Shown: positions 52,990-62,091, counted from the stretch's first letter. The stretch is 64,000 nucleotides of DNA from Clostridium neonatale (GCF_001458595.1 NZ_LN890328.1:210797-274796), one strand, 5' to 3'. A program made the numbers and translations. Notes: generated from the sequence alone by a model not told the origin.

Positions 52990-53211
52990 TTGGATAAGCT
53001 AACTCTTCTTAAGGAAAAGTATAATGAAAAACTAAAGAAAGCTAATGATGCTGAAGAATATTTTAAGTCGCATTCAGTTGAAGAATGCATGAAGCATTTA
53101 AAGTTATTTAATTTAAGAACAAAAGAAGTGAGCATGGCAGGCATAGAGATTGAAAATTTCACAGGTAGAAAGATGACGAGTTATGAACTAATTAATGGCT
53201 TCGTGTTATAG
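52990..53211 (+). CDS. Small coiled-coil hypothetical protein
   Basis: 73 residues beginning at TTG 52990 with AAGGAAGGA upstream: LTLLKEKYNEKLKKANDAEE, then EECMKHLKLFNLRTKEVSMA. Largely helical and charged. No family known. It lies between the XRE regulator and the primase and ends where the ribosome site of the primase begins, so it is co-translated with it. Confidence 0.65.
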   Translation: MDKLTLLKEKYNEKLKKANDAEEYFKSHSVEECMKHLKLFNLRTKEVSMAGIEIENFTGRKMTSYELINGFVL

Positions 53212-53225
53212 GAGGTGCAAATGGA

Positions 53226-55826
53226 ATGAGAGAAATAAATGATATAGACTTAAAATCTTTAATAGAATCTTTAACAGGAGAAAAATTCAACAGAGAAAAC
53301 AAAATATATTCTCCATTTAAGAAAGAAAAAACACCTTCTTTTTGCATATACTTTGACAGCAATTGCAATAAACAAAAGTTTAAGGATTTCAGCACAAATG
53401 AGCAAGGTGATGCAATAGATTTTGTAATGAAGTATAAGAATTTAACTTTTCAGGAAGCTAAAAAGTATTTGGGGTTATATGAAAAACAGACTGAAAAAGA
53501 AATTTTTGAGGAAAAGATAAAAAAATATATTAAGGGTCAAATGAAATCTATTAAAAAAGGTTATGAACTTCTTGGAATATTTACTTTTGTAGATGAAAAG
53601 AGCAAGCCATTATATGCAAAGGCAAAGTTTCTAAAGCCTGATAATTCAAAAGAAACACCATATTATCACATTGATAATGGAAAAGTAATAAACAAAAGAG
53701 GATGCAATGAAGTACCATATAATTATTTCAATTTATTAAAAGCAATGGAGGAAGAAAAGACAATAATTTTTGTTGAAGGTGAAAAGGACGCTAATACCAT
53801 AAACAATATCTTTAGAAATAAAAGTTATGTGGCTGGATCATTAAAGGGATTTAAAGATTTTGAAAAACTGAAAAAAGAAAATATGAAAGTATATGTTATT
53901 GGTGATACAGGAGAAGCAGGTGAACAATATGTATCTAAAATTAAAGAAGAATTTATAGGCTGTTCTAAAAAGTTTAAAATAATAAACTTACATGGAATAA
54001 ATAAGTTAGGTGAAAACAAAGATGTAACTGACTGGTTAGAATCTGGACATAATACTCAGGATTTACTTAATGCTTTTGATAGAAGCATTGATCTAAAAAA
54101 TAAATATGAATATGTCCAGGATAGAAAAGGAATATACAAGTTTAAGATTGTTAAAGATGATAAAAGTGATTTTGAAACAAAAATATATATTTCAGACTTT
54201 AACATTCTTGAAGCCAAAAAAATAATAAAAGTAGATGAGGAATGTGAAGGTATAAAGCTTAAATTTAAAAGCTGTATTGAAGGCAAAATTATAGAAAAGA
54301 CTGGCAGCAGTAATATATTTGATGATTTAAAGAGCTTTAGAAATTTTCTTGGAATAGATTTAACTTTTCTAGGAAAGATGGATGATTTAATAAAACTCAA
54401 ATTATATATTAACAAGTATTTTGCTTTAGAAAATGAAGAAGTACATTTAGGGACAAAATTCATTTTAAAAGATAAAAAGATTGGACTTATAACGTCTAGA
54501 GGAACAATTTATAAACACAAAATAGACTATGAGGTTTTAAGTGAAGAAAGTAGGGTAAATATCATAAATAAAGATCAAATAAACAAAGAAGAATTAAGGG
54601 AGATTAAAGAGAGAGTATTTAAATTCTTATCACCTGAAAAAAGTTTAAGCATCATTGGAACAGTAATAAATGATCTTGCAGTATTACAGAATTCCTCATT
54701 AGATCAAAAACTTCATCATCTTCTTATAGTTGGTGAATCTGAAAGTGGCAAATCTACAATATTAGAGCAGATAATAGCACCGATTCTTAATTATCCATTA
54801 GAAGAAAAACAATCAATATCAACAACTCCATTTGCAATGATAAAAGCGTTAAGTACAGGAAATTATCCTATTATTTTTGATGAATTTAAACCAAGCATGA
54901 TGGACAGATATAAATTGCAGCGGTTAAGTGAGATTTTGAGAAATACTTATGATAAAAGTGTTGTTTCAAGAGGCGAGAAAACACTTAAAACAAGGGCGTT
55001 TAAAATGGAAAGACCAATAATTATGGCAGGTGAAGAAAGTTATCCAAATCAAGAAAAAGCACTCATAACACGGTCATGTATTGTTTATATTTCTAAGAAT
55101 GAACGGACACAGGAAAGCAGTGAAGCCTTTTTATATCTTACTAGCCACAAAGAAACGTTAAATAAATTTGGCAGAAGTTTAATAGATGAAATATTAAACA
55201 TGCCGATAGAAGAATATGCTTTTATTAGAGAAAATCTCATGGAAAAATTCAAGGAATTAAAGGACAGAACATTAACTACAGCACTTAATATAGGATGCGG
55301 AATAGAAATTTTTAATATTCTTATGGAGAGATATGGACTTGAAAAGATAGAGGGGTATGAAAAATTTATAATTCAAAATATCAAAGAAGAAATTCTTGAG
55401 GGCAGTGAAGATGTAAAAACAACAGTGGAGCAGATGCTGATACTTTATAATGACATGATTGCAAATAATAGGGTAAGCAGTCCAATGATAGAAGTTAAAG
55501 ATGGTGAGATTTATATAAGAACATCAAAGATGATAGATGAAATTTTTAAGTTCATTAAGGATTATGGATCAGCAGATGTTATACCTTTAAAGTTAAAAGA
55601 TTTTAGAAAACAGGCAATTAAGTCAGGGTATATTACAAAGATAAATGCAAAGCAGGCAAGATTCTTATCAGGCTTTAATGAATTTTCAAAGCCTGTATGG
55701 GTGGACATGTTCCATAAGGAAAAGCTTATGGATTTAAACGTAAGTAATATAACTAATGAAGAAATTTTTGAAGAAAATGTATGTGAATATGAACAGGAAA
55801 TTTTTGAAAGAATGTTTCCAAACTAA
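53226..55826 (+). CDS. Phage/plasmid-type DNA primase-helicase fusion
   Basis: 866 residues. N-terminal primase zinc-ribbon-like region (YSPFKKEKTPSFCIYF, FKDFSTNEQGDAIDFVMKYK, about 20-75) in which the zinc Cys residues are not conserved. A Toprim-like domain follows (TIIFVEGEKDANTINNIF, VYVIGDTGEAGEQY, about 180-245). The C-terminal half is a P-loop helicase: LIVGESESGKSTILEQI (Walker A, about 500) and YPIIFDEFKP (Walker B). It should unwind and prime DNA for an autonomous replicon or phage. Ribosome site GGAGG fits ATG at 53226. Confidence 0.85.
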   Translation: MREINDIDLKSLIESLTGEKFNRENKIYSPFKKEKTPSFCIYFDSNCNKQKFKDFSTNEQGDAIDFVMKYKNLTFQEAKKYLGLYEKQTEKEIFEEKIKKYIKGQMKSIKKGYELLGIFTFVDEKSKPLYAKAKFLKPDNSKETPYYHIDNGKVINKRGCNEVPYNYFNLLKAMEEEKTIIFVEGEKDANTINNIFRNKSYVAGSLKGFKDFEKLKKENMKVYVIGDTGEAGEQYVSKIKEEFIGCSKKFKIINLHGINKLGENKDVTDWLESGHNTQDLLNAFDRSIDLKNKYEYVQDRKGIYKFKIVKDDKSDFETKIYISDFNILEAKKIIKVDEECEGIKLKFKSCIEGKIIEKTGSSNIFDDLKSFRNFLGIDLTFLGKMDDLIKLKLYINKYFALENEEVHLGTKFILKDKKIGLITSRGTIYKHKIDYEVLSEESRVNIINKDQINKEELREIKERVFKFLSPEKSLSIIGTVINDLAVLQNSSLDQKLHHLLIVGESESGKSTILEQIIAPILNYPLEEKQSISTTPFAMIKALSTGNYPIIFDEFKPSMMDRYKLQRLSEILRNTYDKSVVSRGEKTLKTRAFKMERPIIMAGEESYPNQEKALITRSCIVYISKNERTQESSEAFLYLTSHKETLNKFGRSLIDEILNMPIEEYAFIRENLMEKFKELKDRTLTTALNIGCGIEIFNILMERYGLEKIEGYEKFIIQNIKEEILEGSEDVKTTVEQMLILYNDMIANNRVSSPMIEVKDGEIYIRTSKMIDEIFKFIKDYGSADVIPLKLKDFRKQAIKSGYITKINAKQARFLSGFNEFSKPVWVDMFHKEKLMDLNVSNITNEEIFEENVCEYEQEIFERMFPN

Positions 55827-55861
55827 ATTAGAATAGTAATTGTAGGTATAGATGTTATATT

Positions 55862-56236
55862 TGTAACAAAAATTGCAAATCTTGTTACAAATTTTGTTAC
55901 AAGTGAAAGCTCAGTAATTTAGGGGGTTAAGAACAGTTTGAGAATTTAATGAAAATTATTTTTGTTACAATTTTGTTACAAGGCTAAGGCCTCATGGATT
56001 GGGCTGTTGCAGTGTAAAATATATCCTCTGTAACAAAATAAAAAAATAATATACTAATAATAAATATTAAAACTAAAACAGATAGAAAGTAATAAATTTA
56101 AGTTTTTATTGTAACTTGAAAAAATAAAGATAAGCATATAATATTTATTTTTTTGTTACACATAACAAAAAGTTATGTAAGGCCTTGTATATTAAGGATT
56201 TCAACTGTAACAAAATTGAAATTAATTTTTGTTACA
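55862..56236. repeat. Cluster of eight exact TTTTGTTACA sites, candidate replication origin or control region
   Basis: TTTTGTTACA occurs at 55892-55901, 55960-55969, 55971-55980, 56151-56160 and 56227-56236, and its complement at 55862-55871, 56029-56038 and 56206-56215. Near matches lie at 55882-55889 and 56109-56115. 56151-56170 forms a palindrome TTTTGTTA-CACA-TAACAAAA. The core TTGTWACAA is itself symmetric, as for a dimeric DNA-binding protein. Very AT-rich, directly downstream of the primase-helicase; no gene inside. Confidence 0.75.
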
Positions 56237-56292
56237 GAGATGCAAAAAGAAAAAAAATTGATAAATTTAGTGTAAAAATGAGGTGGATATGT

Positions 56293-56736
56293 ATGAAGGA
56301 AAAGTTAAAAAGAACAGAAGAAGCTTTATATAATTATAAAAGAATGGAAATTGCTATAAAAAATATTCAAATAGATATAGAAAATTTATTAAATGATATA
56401 ACACTTAAAGCTGTATCATATGATCAGAGAGGAAGTAAAACAAATGCATTCAATTCAAGTGTAGAAAATGAAATTATAAAAAGAGAAGAATATATAAAAG
56501 AACAGGTTGATATACTTAAAGCCAAACTTAAATATAATAAGGATTTGAAAGTGAAAATTGAAGGAGCACTAGGAGAACTAAATTCAATTGAATATAAATT
56601 AATAAATCTAAGATATTTTAGTAGAGAAAAAAAGACATGGGTTGCGGTAGGAATGGAACTTGGATTTGATAAGGATTATTGTGTAAAAATTAGAAGTAAG
56701 ATAATTAAGAAAATGAGTGAATTGATTTACCCATAA
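56293..56736 (+). CDS. ArpU-like phage transcriptional regulator (sigma-region-4-like)
   Basis: About 147 residues. N-terminal coiled coil (KLKRTEEALYNYKRMEIAIK), central TLKAVSYDQRGSKTNAFNSS, and a C-terminal helix-turn-helix (LINLRYFSREKKTWVAVGME, LGFDKDYCVKIRSKI) like region 4 of sigma factors. Such proteins (ArpU, RinA) activate late genes in Firmicute phages. ATG at 56293 has AGGTGG upstream; in-frame codons upstream run into the repeat cluster and are not expected to be translated. Confidence 0.8.
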   Translation: MKEKLKRTEEALYNYKRMEIAIKNIQIDIENLLNDITLKAVSYDQRGSKTNAFNSSVENEIIKREEYIKEQVDILKAKLKYNKDLKVKIEGALGELNSIEYKLINLRYFSREKKTWVAVGMELGFDKDYCVKIRSKIIKKMSELIYP

Positions 56737-56747
56737 AATAATAAAAT

Positions 56748-56791
56748 GCTGATAGATGATGAATAAAAATTCGTTGTTTATCAGTTTTTTT
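56748..56791 (+). terminator. Rho-independent terminator (right edge of replication module)
   Basis: CTGATAGATGATGAAT paired with ATTCGTTGTTTATCAG around AAAA and followed by TTTTTTTC. Separates the ArpU-like gene from the agr locus. Confidence 0.75.
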
Positions 56792-57025
56792 CATGATTTT
56801 GTAATAATAAATGATATATACAAATATATTAAATAAATATTCCCTATTCTGCATACGATTTTTAATATATTTTCTTGAATTAATTACTTATTTTATGAAA
56901 AAAGTATTTTAAATAAAAAAAAGTAAAAAAAAAGAAGGAATATAAAAAAAAGTATAGAATTATTTAAATATAACATTGAAAAAGGTGATATGACGTTTTT
57001 ATAGATAGGGTATAAGGGGGATAAA

Positions 57026-57496
57026 ATGTTACAGCTTAATTTTTTGGAATTTGTATTTAGAGTAATTCCTGAATCATTTATGATAACTTATGGCATTATA
57101 TTATTATCTGAAGAAAAAAATATGTCTATTTGGAAATATTTTTTATCAGGTATATGTATGTCAATAAATGCTTTTTGTGTAAGGCTATTGCCTATATCAT
57201 TTGGTGTGCATATTATTATAAATATTATTTTAGATATATTAATAATAACTTTTATTAGAATTAAGCTTATTAAAGCTATATATAGTACATTAACTATGTT
57301 TTTAATTTTGTCGCTAAGTGAATTTATTAACATATATGTATTGGGACTTATGAACATTGATTTTAATACAGAAAGCATTAATATTTTTAAAAAATTATTA
57401 TTAGGAATCCCTTCGTTAATCATTATGGTTGTATTTATTTTTATAATAAAACTTCTACTAAAAAAGAAGGCGAGGAAAGAATATGTCAATTACTGA
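57026..57496 (+). CDS. Integral membrane protein upstream of agrB
   Basis: 156 residues with five hydrophobic helices: FLEFVFRVIPESFMITYGII, YFLSGICMSINAFCVRLLPI and later. The length and helix number resemble the membrane sensor half of AgrC-type kinases without any kinase part. It overlaps agrB by 14 bases, so both are translated together. Might act in peptide export, sensing or as an immunity-like partner; function unproven. AAGGGGG precedes the ATG. Confidence 0.7.
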   Translation: MLQLNFLEFVFRVIPESFMITYGIILLSEEKNMSIWKYFLSGICMSINAFCVRLLPISFGVHIIINIILDILIITFIRIKLIKAIYSTLTMFLILSLSEFINIYVLGLMNIDFNTESINIFKKLLLGIPSLIIMVVFIFIIKLLLKKKARKEYVNY

Positions 57497-58139
57497 AAAA
57501 CTAGCTTTTAAATTAGGAAATATGGTTAAAACAAATTTAAATACTGATTCAGATGAAACAGATATCATTATATATGGAGCAATAAATTTATTTCAAACTA
57601 TAAATTCTATATTATGGGTAATAATAGTTGGATTTTTTACAGGAGCATTATATGAGACATTACTATTTTCAATTACAGCAAGCATTTTGAGAAAATACTC
57701 AGGAGGAGTACATGCATCATCTCCTATGAGATGTACGATAATTGGAGCAGTTAGTTCTGGAATTTTTGGGGGTTTTATCAACAGGTTTTTTTATAAATCA
57801 AATATAAATATAGTTATTATTTTCAGTGTGTTATTAATAATAATTAGTCTGTTGATAATATTGAAAAAAGCACCTGTAGATAGTATCCAAAAGCCAATTG
57901 ATGATGACAGTATGAAAAAATCGTTTAGAAAGAAATCAATATTATTAATATTTATAATTACATTTATAACTATAAGCTTACTTTTAGTATATATAGTAAA
58001 TAGAAATGTAATATATATAAAATTAATAGAGTGCTTAATTATAGGAACATTTTGGCAGAGTTTTACATTAACCAAGATGGGAGATCTCTTAGTAACTAAA
58101 ATTGATTTGGGATTAAAATTTCTTATTGAAGGGAGGTGA
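57483..58139 (+). CDS. agrB: AgrB-type peptide processing protease
   Basis: 218 residues with five or six membrane helices. The catalytic block is RKYSGGVHASSPMRCT: conserved His and Cys seven residues apart, as in AgrB (His77 and Cys84 of the Staphylococcus aureus enzyme). AgrB cleaves the AgrD precursor at its C-terminal part and forms the thiolactone ring. Its last codons (Glu-Gly-Arg) also serve as the ribosome site for agrD. Overlaps the upstream membrane protein gene. Confidence 0.93.
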   Translation: MSITEKLAFKLGNMVKTNLNTDSDETDIIIYGAINLFQTINSILWVIIVGFFTGALYETLLFSITASILRKYSGGVHASSPMRCTIIGAVSSGIFGGFINRFFYKSNINIVIIFSVLLIIISLLIILKKAPVDSIQKPIDDDSMKKSFRKKSILLIFIITFITISLLLVYIVNRNVIYIKLIECLIIGTFWQSFTLTKMGDLLVTKIDLGLKFLIEGR

Positions 58140-58143
58140 GGAT

Positions 58144-58281
58144 ATGATCCGTAAAGTATTATTAAAAACTGCAAGTGATGTATGCAAAAAAATGGCTTAT
58201 GAAGTTTCTGCTTCAGCTTGTATTTGGGGTACTTATCAGCCTAAAGAGCCTAAGTGCCTAAAAAAGATAAAGAAGGATTAG
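58144..58281 (+). CDS. agrD: AgrD-type autoinducing peptide precursor
   Basis: 45 residues, missed by length filters. Amphipathic N-terminus (MIRKVLLKTASDVCKKMAYE), then SASACIWGTYQPKEPKCLKK and a charged tail. The ACIWGT core followed by the conserved YQPKEP motif fits clostridial AgrD, as in peptides of the CLWFT type. By analogy the signal is probably a five-residue thiolactone CIWGT, or CIWGTY. Placement 4 bp after agrB with GGGAGGTGAG as ribosome site is strong support. Confidence 0.87.
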   Translation: MIRKVLLKTASDVCKKMAYEVSASACIWGTYQPKEPKCLKKIKKD

Positions 58282-58296
58282 AATTAATAGAAAGTG

Positions 58297-58338
58297 AAAA
58301 TTGTTATAGAGAATTATCTTAAGTAACAATTTTTACTT
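58297..58338 (+). terminator. Hairpin between agrD and the kinase gene
   Basis: AAAATTGTTA and TAACAATTTT arms with an AT-rich loop, then TTACTTTTTG. Could terminate or attenuate transcription so that the kinase is made at a lower level than AgrBD. Confidence 0.7.
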
Positions 58339-58370
58339 TTTGATTTAGAAGCTATTGATGGGGGAATATA

Positions 58371-60221
58371 ATGCAGGATAACATATATAATAATAAAATG
58401 TATAACATCTTATCTATTTTAAAAATTTCAATTTTAGTATTTATTATAATAATTATATATATTAATTTGCCTGAGGAATGGATAAATCTTATGGATAATA
58501 ATCAAGGGGTAAATCTATATACATCAGCATTTTTTTTATGTCTTATAGCAGTATTTTATTTTTCGTGGATTGCTTTAAATAGAAGAAAAGATAAAAATCG
58601 TAAGAAAATAAAGAGAAGATTAATATTAGAAGATATAGTTCTTATTTTAGCAATATCTTTACCAATGTATATCTGCATGGAAAGTGATAAACAATATAAA
58701 TATTTATTTTTATTACTTATAATATGTATAACCATTGAATTTGGAACAAAATATGGAACTATAACAGCAGTAATTTCTTCATTAATTATACTTATAGCAG
58801 ATTTGTTATATGCTCCATTAAAAGATGGAATTAATATGGAATTCCAGAAAGATTTAATTATGACTGGTGTATTTATATTTGTTTCATACATACTTGGATA
58901 TTACGTAGATATAGTAAAGGATATTGATAAAAAGAAAGAAGAAAAATTAAATAAATTAAGCAGTAAATTAGAAGAAAGAAATAAGCAGAGGGAGGAAATG
59001 AAAGTTATCCTCTTTAATAATGAGATATGCTATGATATATTATTTGAAAATTCTTTAAACGCTATTATTATACATAGAAAAGGAAAAGTTATTTATGCTA
59101 ATCAAAGTGCCTTAAAATTATTAGGATATGATGATTCTTGCAACCTAGATAATATAGATTTTTATGGGCATTATTCTAAAGAGGCTCAAGAAGAGATTAA
59201 AAATAAATATTTAAATATAGTAAATAAGAACCTTATAAAGGATGTTAAGGAAGAAAATATATTTGACTGCAATGGAATGGAAATTCCAGTTCGTAATACA
59301 TCATCTTTTTTTGTTTATAAAAAAGAAGCAACAATATTAACATTTTTAATAGATATAACTTCAGAAAAAACTTTAGAAAACCTAGAATCAGATATAGAAG
59401 AAAATATAAAAGTTTTAAATAAGACAAAAGAATTTAATTTACTTATTAGAAACTTTTTTACAAATATGTCCCATGAGCTTAAAACTCCAATTAATGTTAT
59501 ATATTCAGGAGTTCAAATGATTACTATGGATCTTCAATTACCTAATGAAAATAAGATTCTAAGAAGTAAAGCATATTTAAAAACAATGAAGAAAAATTGT
59601 TTAAGGATAATACGCTTGATAAATAACTTTTTAGATACTACTAAATTGGAATCAGGATCTATTAAATTAAGTAAGAGAAATAGCGATATTGTATATACTA
59701 TTGAAAATATAGTGCAATCGGTTGCTAGCTACTTGAAAGATAAAAATATTAATATAATTTTTGATACAGATATAGAAGAAAAGATAATGAGCTATGATGA
59801 GGAAGTAATAGAAAGAATATTGTTAAACTTGTTATCAAATTCTATTAAATTTAGTAATGATAGAAAAGATATATATGTAACTGTAAGTGATAAAAATGAT
59901 AGGATTATAATTAAAGTACGGGATGATGGGGAAGGCATTCCAAATAGTAAACTAGGTATTATATTTGAAAGATTTGGCCAGGCAAACAGTTCTTTATCAA
60001 GAGAATGTGAAGGAACTGGAATAGGACTATATCTAGTTAAATCATTTGTTGAACTTCATGGAGGAACAATAGAAATATTAAGTGAAGAAGGAGTTGGATG
60101 TGAAGCTATAATAGAACTTCCAGCGCAGCTAGTTGAAGATAAAGATTATACAATAAAAGTAATTGGTGAAACTAATGAACAAAAGATAGAAAGAGAATTT
60201 TCTGATATATATACAATATAA
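58371..60221 (+). CDS. Membrane sensor histidine kinase with PAS domain, partner of the agr locus
   Basis: 616 residues. Six to seven N-terminal membrane helices (about 10-185), coiled coil (about 190-215), PAS domain (CYDILFENSLNAIIIHRKGK, VIYANQSALKLLGYD; about 220-330), HisKA (FFTNMSHELKTPINVIYSGV; His about 370) and a full ATPase domain (LLNLLSNSIKFSN, VRDDGEGIP, FERFGQANSS, GTGIGLYLVKSFV). AgrC kinases belong to the HPK10 class and lack PAS and HELKTP, so this is a different kinase type beside agrBD. No response regulator gene is nearby. Probable peptide receptor by position. Confidence 0.9.
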   Translation: MQDNIYNNKMYNILSILKISILVFIIIIIYINLPEEWINLMDNNQGVNLYTSAFFLCLIAVFYFSWIALNRRKDKNRKKIKRRLILEDIVLILAISLPMYICMESDKQYKYLFLLLIICITIEFGTKYGTITAVISSLIILIADLLYAPLKDGINMEFQKDLIMTGVFIFVSYILGYYVDIVKDIDKKKEEKLNKLSSKLEERNKQREEMKVILFNNEICYDILFENSLNAIIIHRKGKVIYANQSALKLLGYDDSCNLDNIDFYGHYSKEAQEEIKNKYLNIVNKNLIKDVKEENIFDCNGMEIPVRNTSSFFVYKKEATILTFLIDITSEKTLENLESDIEENIKVLNKTKEFNLLIRNFFTNMSHELKTPINVIYSGVQMITMDLQLPNENKILRSKAYLKTMKKNCLRIIRLINNFLDTTKLESGSIKLSKRNSDIVYTIENIVQSVASYLKDKNINIIFDTDIEEKIMSYDEEVIERILLNLLSNSIKFSNDRKDIYVTVSDKNDRIIIKVRDDGEGIPNSKLGIIFERFGQANSSLSRECEGTGIGLYLVKSFVELHGGTIEILSEEGVGCEAIIELPAQLVEDKDYTIKVIGETNEQKIEREFSDIYTI

Positions 60222-60719
60222 AATAGCTAAAATAGAAGTGATTTTTATAAAGTGTTCGATTTGGAATAGTTACTAATATTTTAGCTATTATTATTTTTAA
60301 CAAGTGATTTTTTCATTACAATTTTTTAGTTTTAAACAATAATGTTATTCATTATTCATAAATCAACTTACTTTATATTCTTATGCATTATATCATTATT
60401 TGAGAAATGATGATAAATATTAAACAGTTTTAAAACAGCAAAGTTACATTTTTGTCTTCTTAATAAATAATATAATTATATTGTCAAAAGAATTGATTAA
60501 GAAATATTTAACCTTAATCATTTTTTTTGTTATTTTTTCCATCTAACCTCATTGTATCAGGATTATTATTGTTATGAATAAAATGGAATAGTTATTTATA
60601 CATTTAAAAAAGGTATTAATTCACATATTCAATTTTGGTTATTTCTCACTAAACTATAATATAACACCATATATTTATTTCATACGTAACAGTATCATTT
60701 TTCACTTTTTAATGAATCA
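60222..60719. other. AT-rich convergent intergenic region
   Basis: No gene. A hairpin GATTAAG/CTTAATC followed by T-run (60494-60530) is a likely terminator for the kinase gene. The rest is AT-rich and without clear signals. Confidence 0.6.
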
Positions 60720-61334
60720 TCATCCATGAAAGTATCCTGTTCTTGCTGAAACTACCACATAAGGAACATCTTTACCATCTATATTTACATATGCTTGGTA
60801 TAGATCATTATCTAAAGGTTCTAATTTTGTTACCTTTTGACCATATATATTATATAGGTCCCGTTCAAATAATTTTTTCCAATCATTAAGAATTGGAGCA
60901 TTTAAAGTTACATATTGTGAAATACTTTCTAAATCATTAGGATTTCCACCACTGGATATATATTGATCATATAATGAGCCAATATCAATTCTATTTAGAA
61001 ATGACTCACTCCATTTTAACTTTTCAGCTTCAGGTTTATTTTCTTGTCCATTAATAATATAGTCAGTAATTTTTTCTGTAACATTTTGATTATTAATTTC
61101 AGATATATTTTTATCTTTATCATTGGATTCAGCATTGGCAGCAGAACTGTTATTTGTTGAATTATTTTCATTTTTAGCGGTATCTTTTGAATCATTATTT
61201 TCATTAAGGTTTTCTGAAACAGATTTATCAGAACTATTATTTATCTTAGAATTGTTTTCTTCTTTAGAAGACTCTGATGAACATGATATAAAAAACGTTA
61301 TAAAAAATAATAAGATAAATGCTAACTTTTTCAT
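60720..61334 (-). CDS. Lipoprotein with Ser/Asn/Asp/Glu-rich linker
   Basis: 204 residues. Lipobox FFISC (Cys about 18), then about 75 residues of low-complexity Ser, Asn, Asp, Glu and Lys, and a C-terminal domain of about 110 residues: ITDYIINGQENKPEAEKLKW, IGSLYDQYISSGGNPNDLES, VVVSARTGYFHG. Exported and membrane anchored with a long spacer through the cell wall. Family not named. Ribosome site AAAGGAG before ATG at 61334. Opposite in strand to neighbouring genes. Confidence 0.82.
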   Translation of the reverse strand: MKKLAFILLFFITFFISCSSESSKEENNSKINNSSDKSVSENLNENNDSKDTAKNENNSTNNSSAANAESNDKDKNISEINNQNVTEKITDYIINGQENKPEAEKLKWSESFLNRIDIGSLYDQYISSGGNPNDLESISQYVTLNAPILNDWKKLFERDLYNIYGQKVTKLEPLDNDLYQAYVNIDGKDVPYVVVSARTGYFHG

Positions 61335-61591
61335 AATAAAAATCTCCTTTTGTGTAAATAGGCAAATTTTAAATAATTTATGAATTTTGTGCTATATGAA
61401 ATTTTAAAGTTTCTAAATAATAATATTCCTAACCTATTATTTATTTTAACATATTTTCCATGATGAATTAATTTAAAATGTTCCTAAATTTTAATACTAA
61501 TAGCAACCTTATTAAAAATTATGAAAACTGCACTGTACTAAATATCATATTTAAATTTTTATCTTTACTAAAAGAAAGGAGGTGACCTAAA

Positions 61592-62083
61592 ATATTAGAA
61601 AAAACTAACCTAATAAAATCAATATTTGCAGCCATATCAGCATATTTAAGCTCAAAACTTGGAATTTTATCCCCCATAATAGTCATGTTAATAGCGGTAC
61701 TTATTACAGATTATCTAACTGGAATGTTATCAGCCTTTCAAAATAATGTATTAAATAGCAAAACTGGATTGTGGGGGATAGTAAAAAAACTTCTCTATGG
61801 GGTAGCTGTAGCAGTTGGAATGATTGTAGATTGGACAATAATAAATGTTGCACAAGCTATTGATATTAATATACCAATGACTACATTTTTTGGACTTTTA
61901 GTATCTATATGGCTTATAATCAATGAATTAATATCAATATTAGAAAATTTAATGAAACTAGATGTGCCTTTGCCTACATTTTTAATAAAAGTAGTATCAA
62001 ATTTTAAAATAGCAGTTGAAAATAGCGGTGAAGTCTTAGCAGATACAATTGATAAAAGTGGTAAAAAGAATGATGATATGTAG
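61592..62083 (+). CDS. Phage holin family 4 (TcdE/BhlA-like) with unusual AUA start
   Basis: About 163 residues if started at ATA 61592. LEKTNLIKSIFAAISAYLSS, KLGILSPIIVMLIAVLITDY, LTGMLSAFQNNVLNSKTGLW GIVKKLLYGVAV and the late NELISILENLMKLDVPLP are typical of the toxin-secretion/lysis holins. The first ATG at 61685 would remove the first membrane helix. AGGAGG at 61577-61582 lies nine bases before ATA, and no ATG, GTG or TTG exists between. Holins form membrane lesions for lysis or protein release; no endolysin gene is adjacent. Confidence 0.82.
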   Translation: MLEKTNLIKSIFAAISAYLSSKLGILSPIIVMLIAVLITDYLTGMLSAFQNNVLNSKTGLWGIVKKLLYGVAVAVGMIVDWTIINVAQAIDINIPMTTFFGLLVSIWLIINELISILENLMKLDVPLPTFLIKVVSNFKIAVENSGEVLADTIDKSGKKNDDM

Positions 62084-62091
62084 AAAAATTT

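Noticed and set aside
55862-56236. CRISPR-like array
   Set aside because: The repeated unit is only 10 bp, occurs on both strands and has irregular spacing; no cas gene is present.
61123-61383. 86-codon + strand frame opposite the lipoprotein gene
   Set aside because: It is the antisense shadow of the low-complexity Ser/Asn/Asp linker of the lipoprotein and has no ribosome site.
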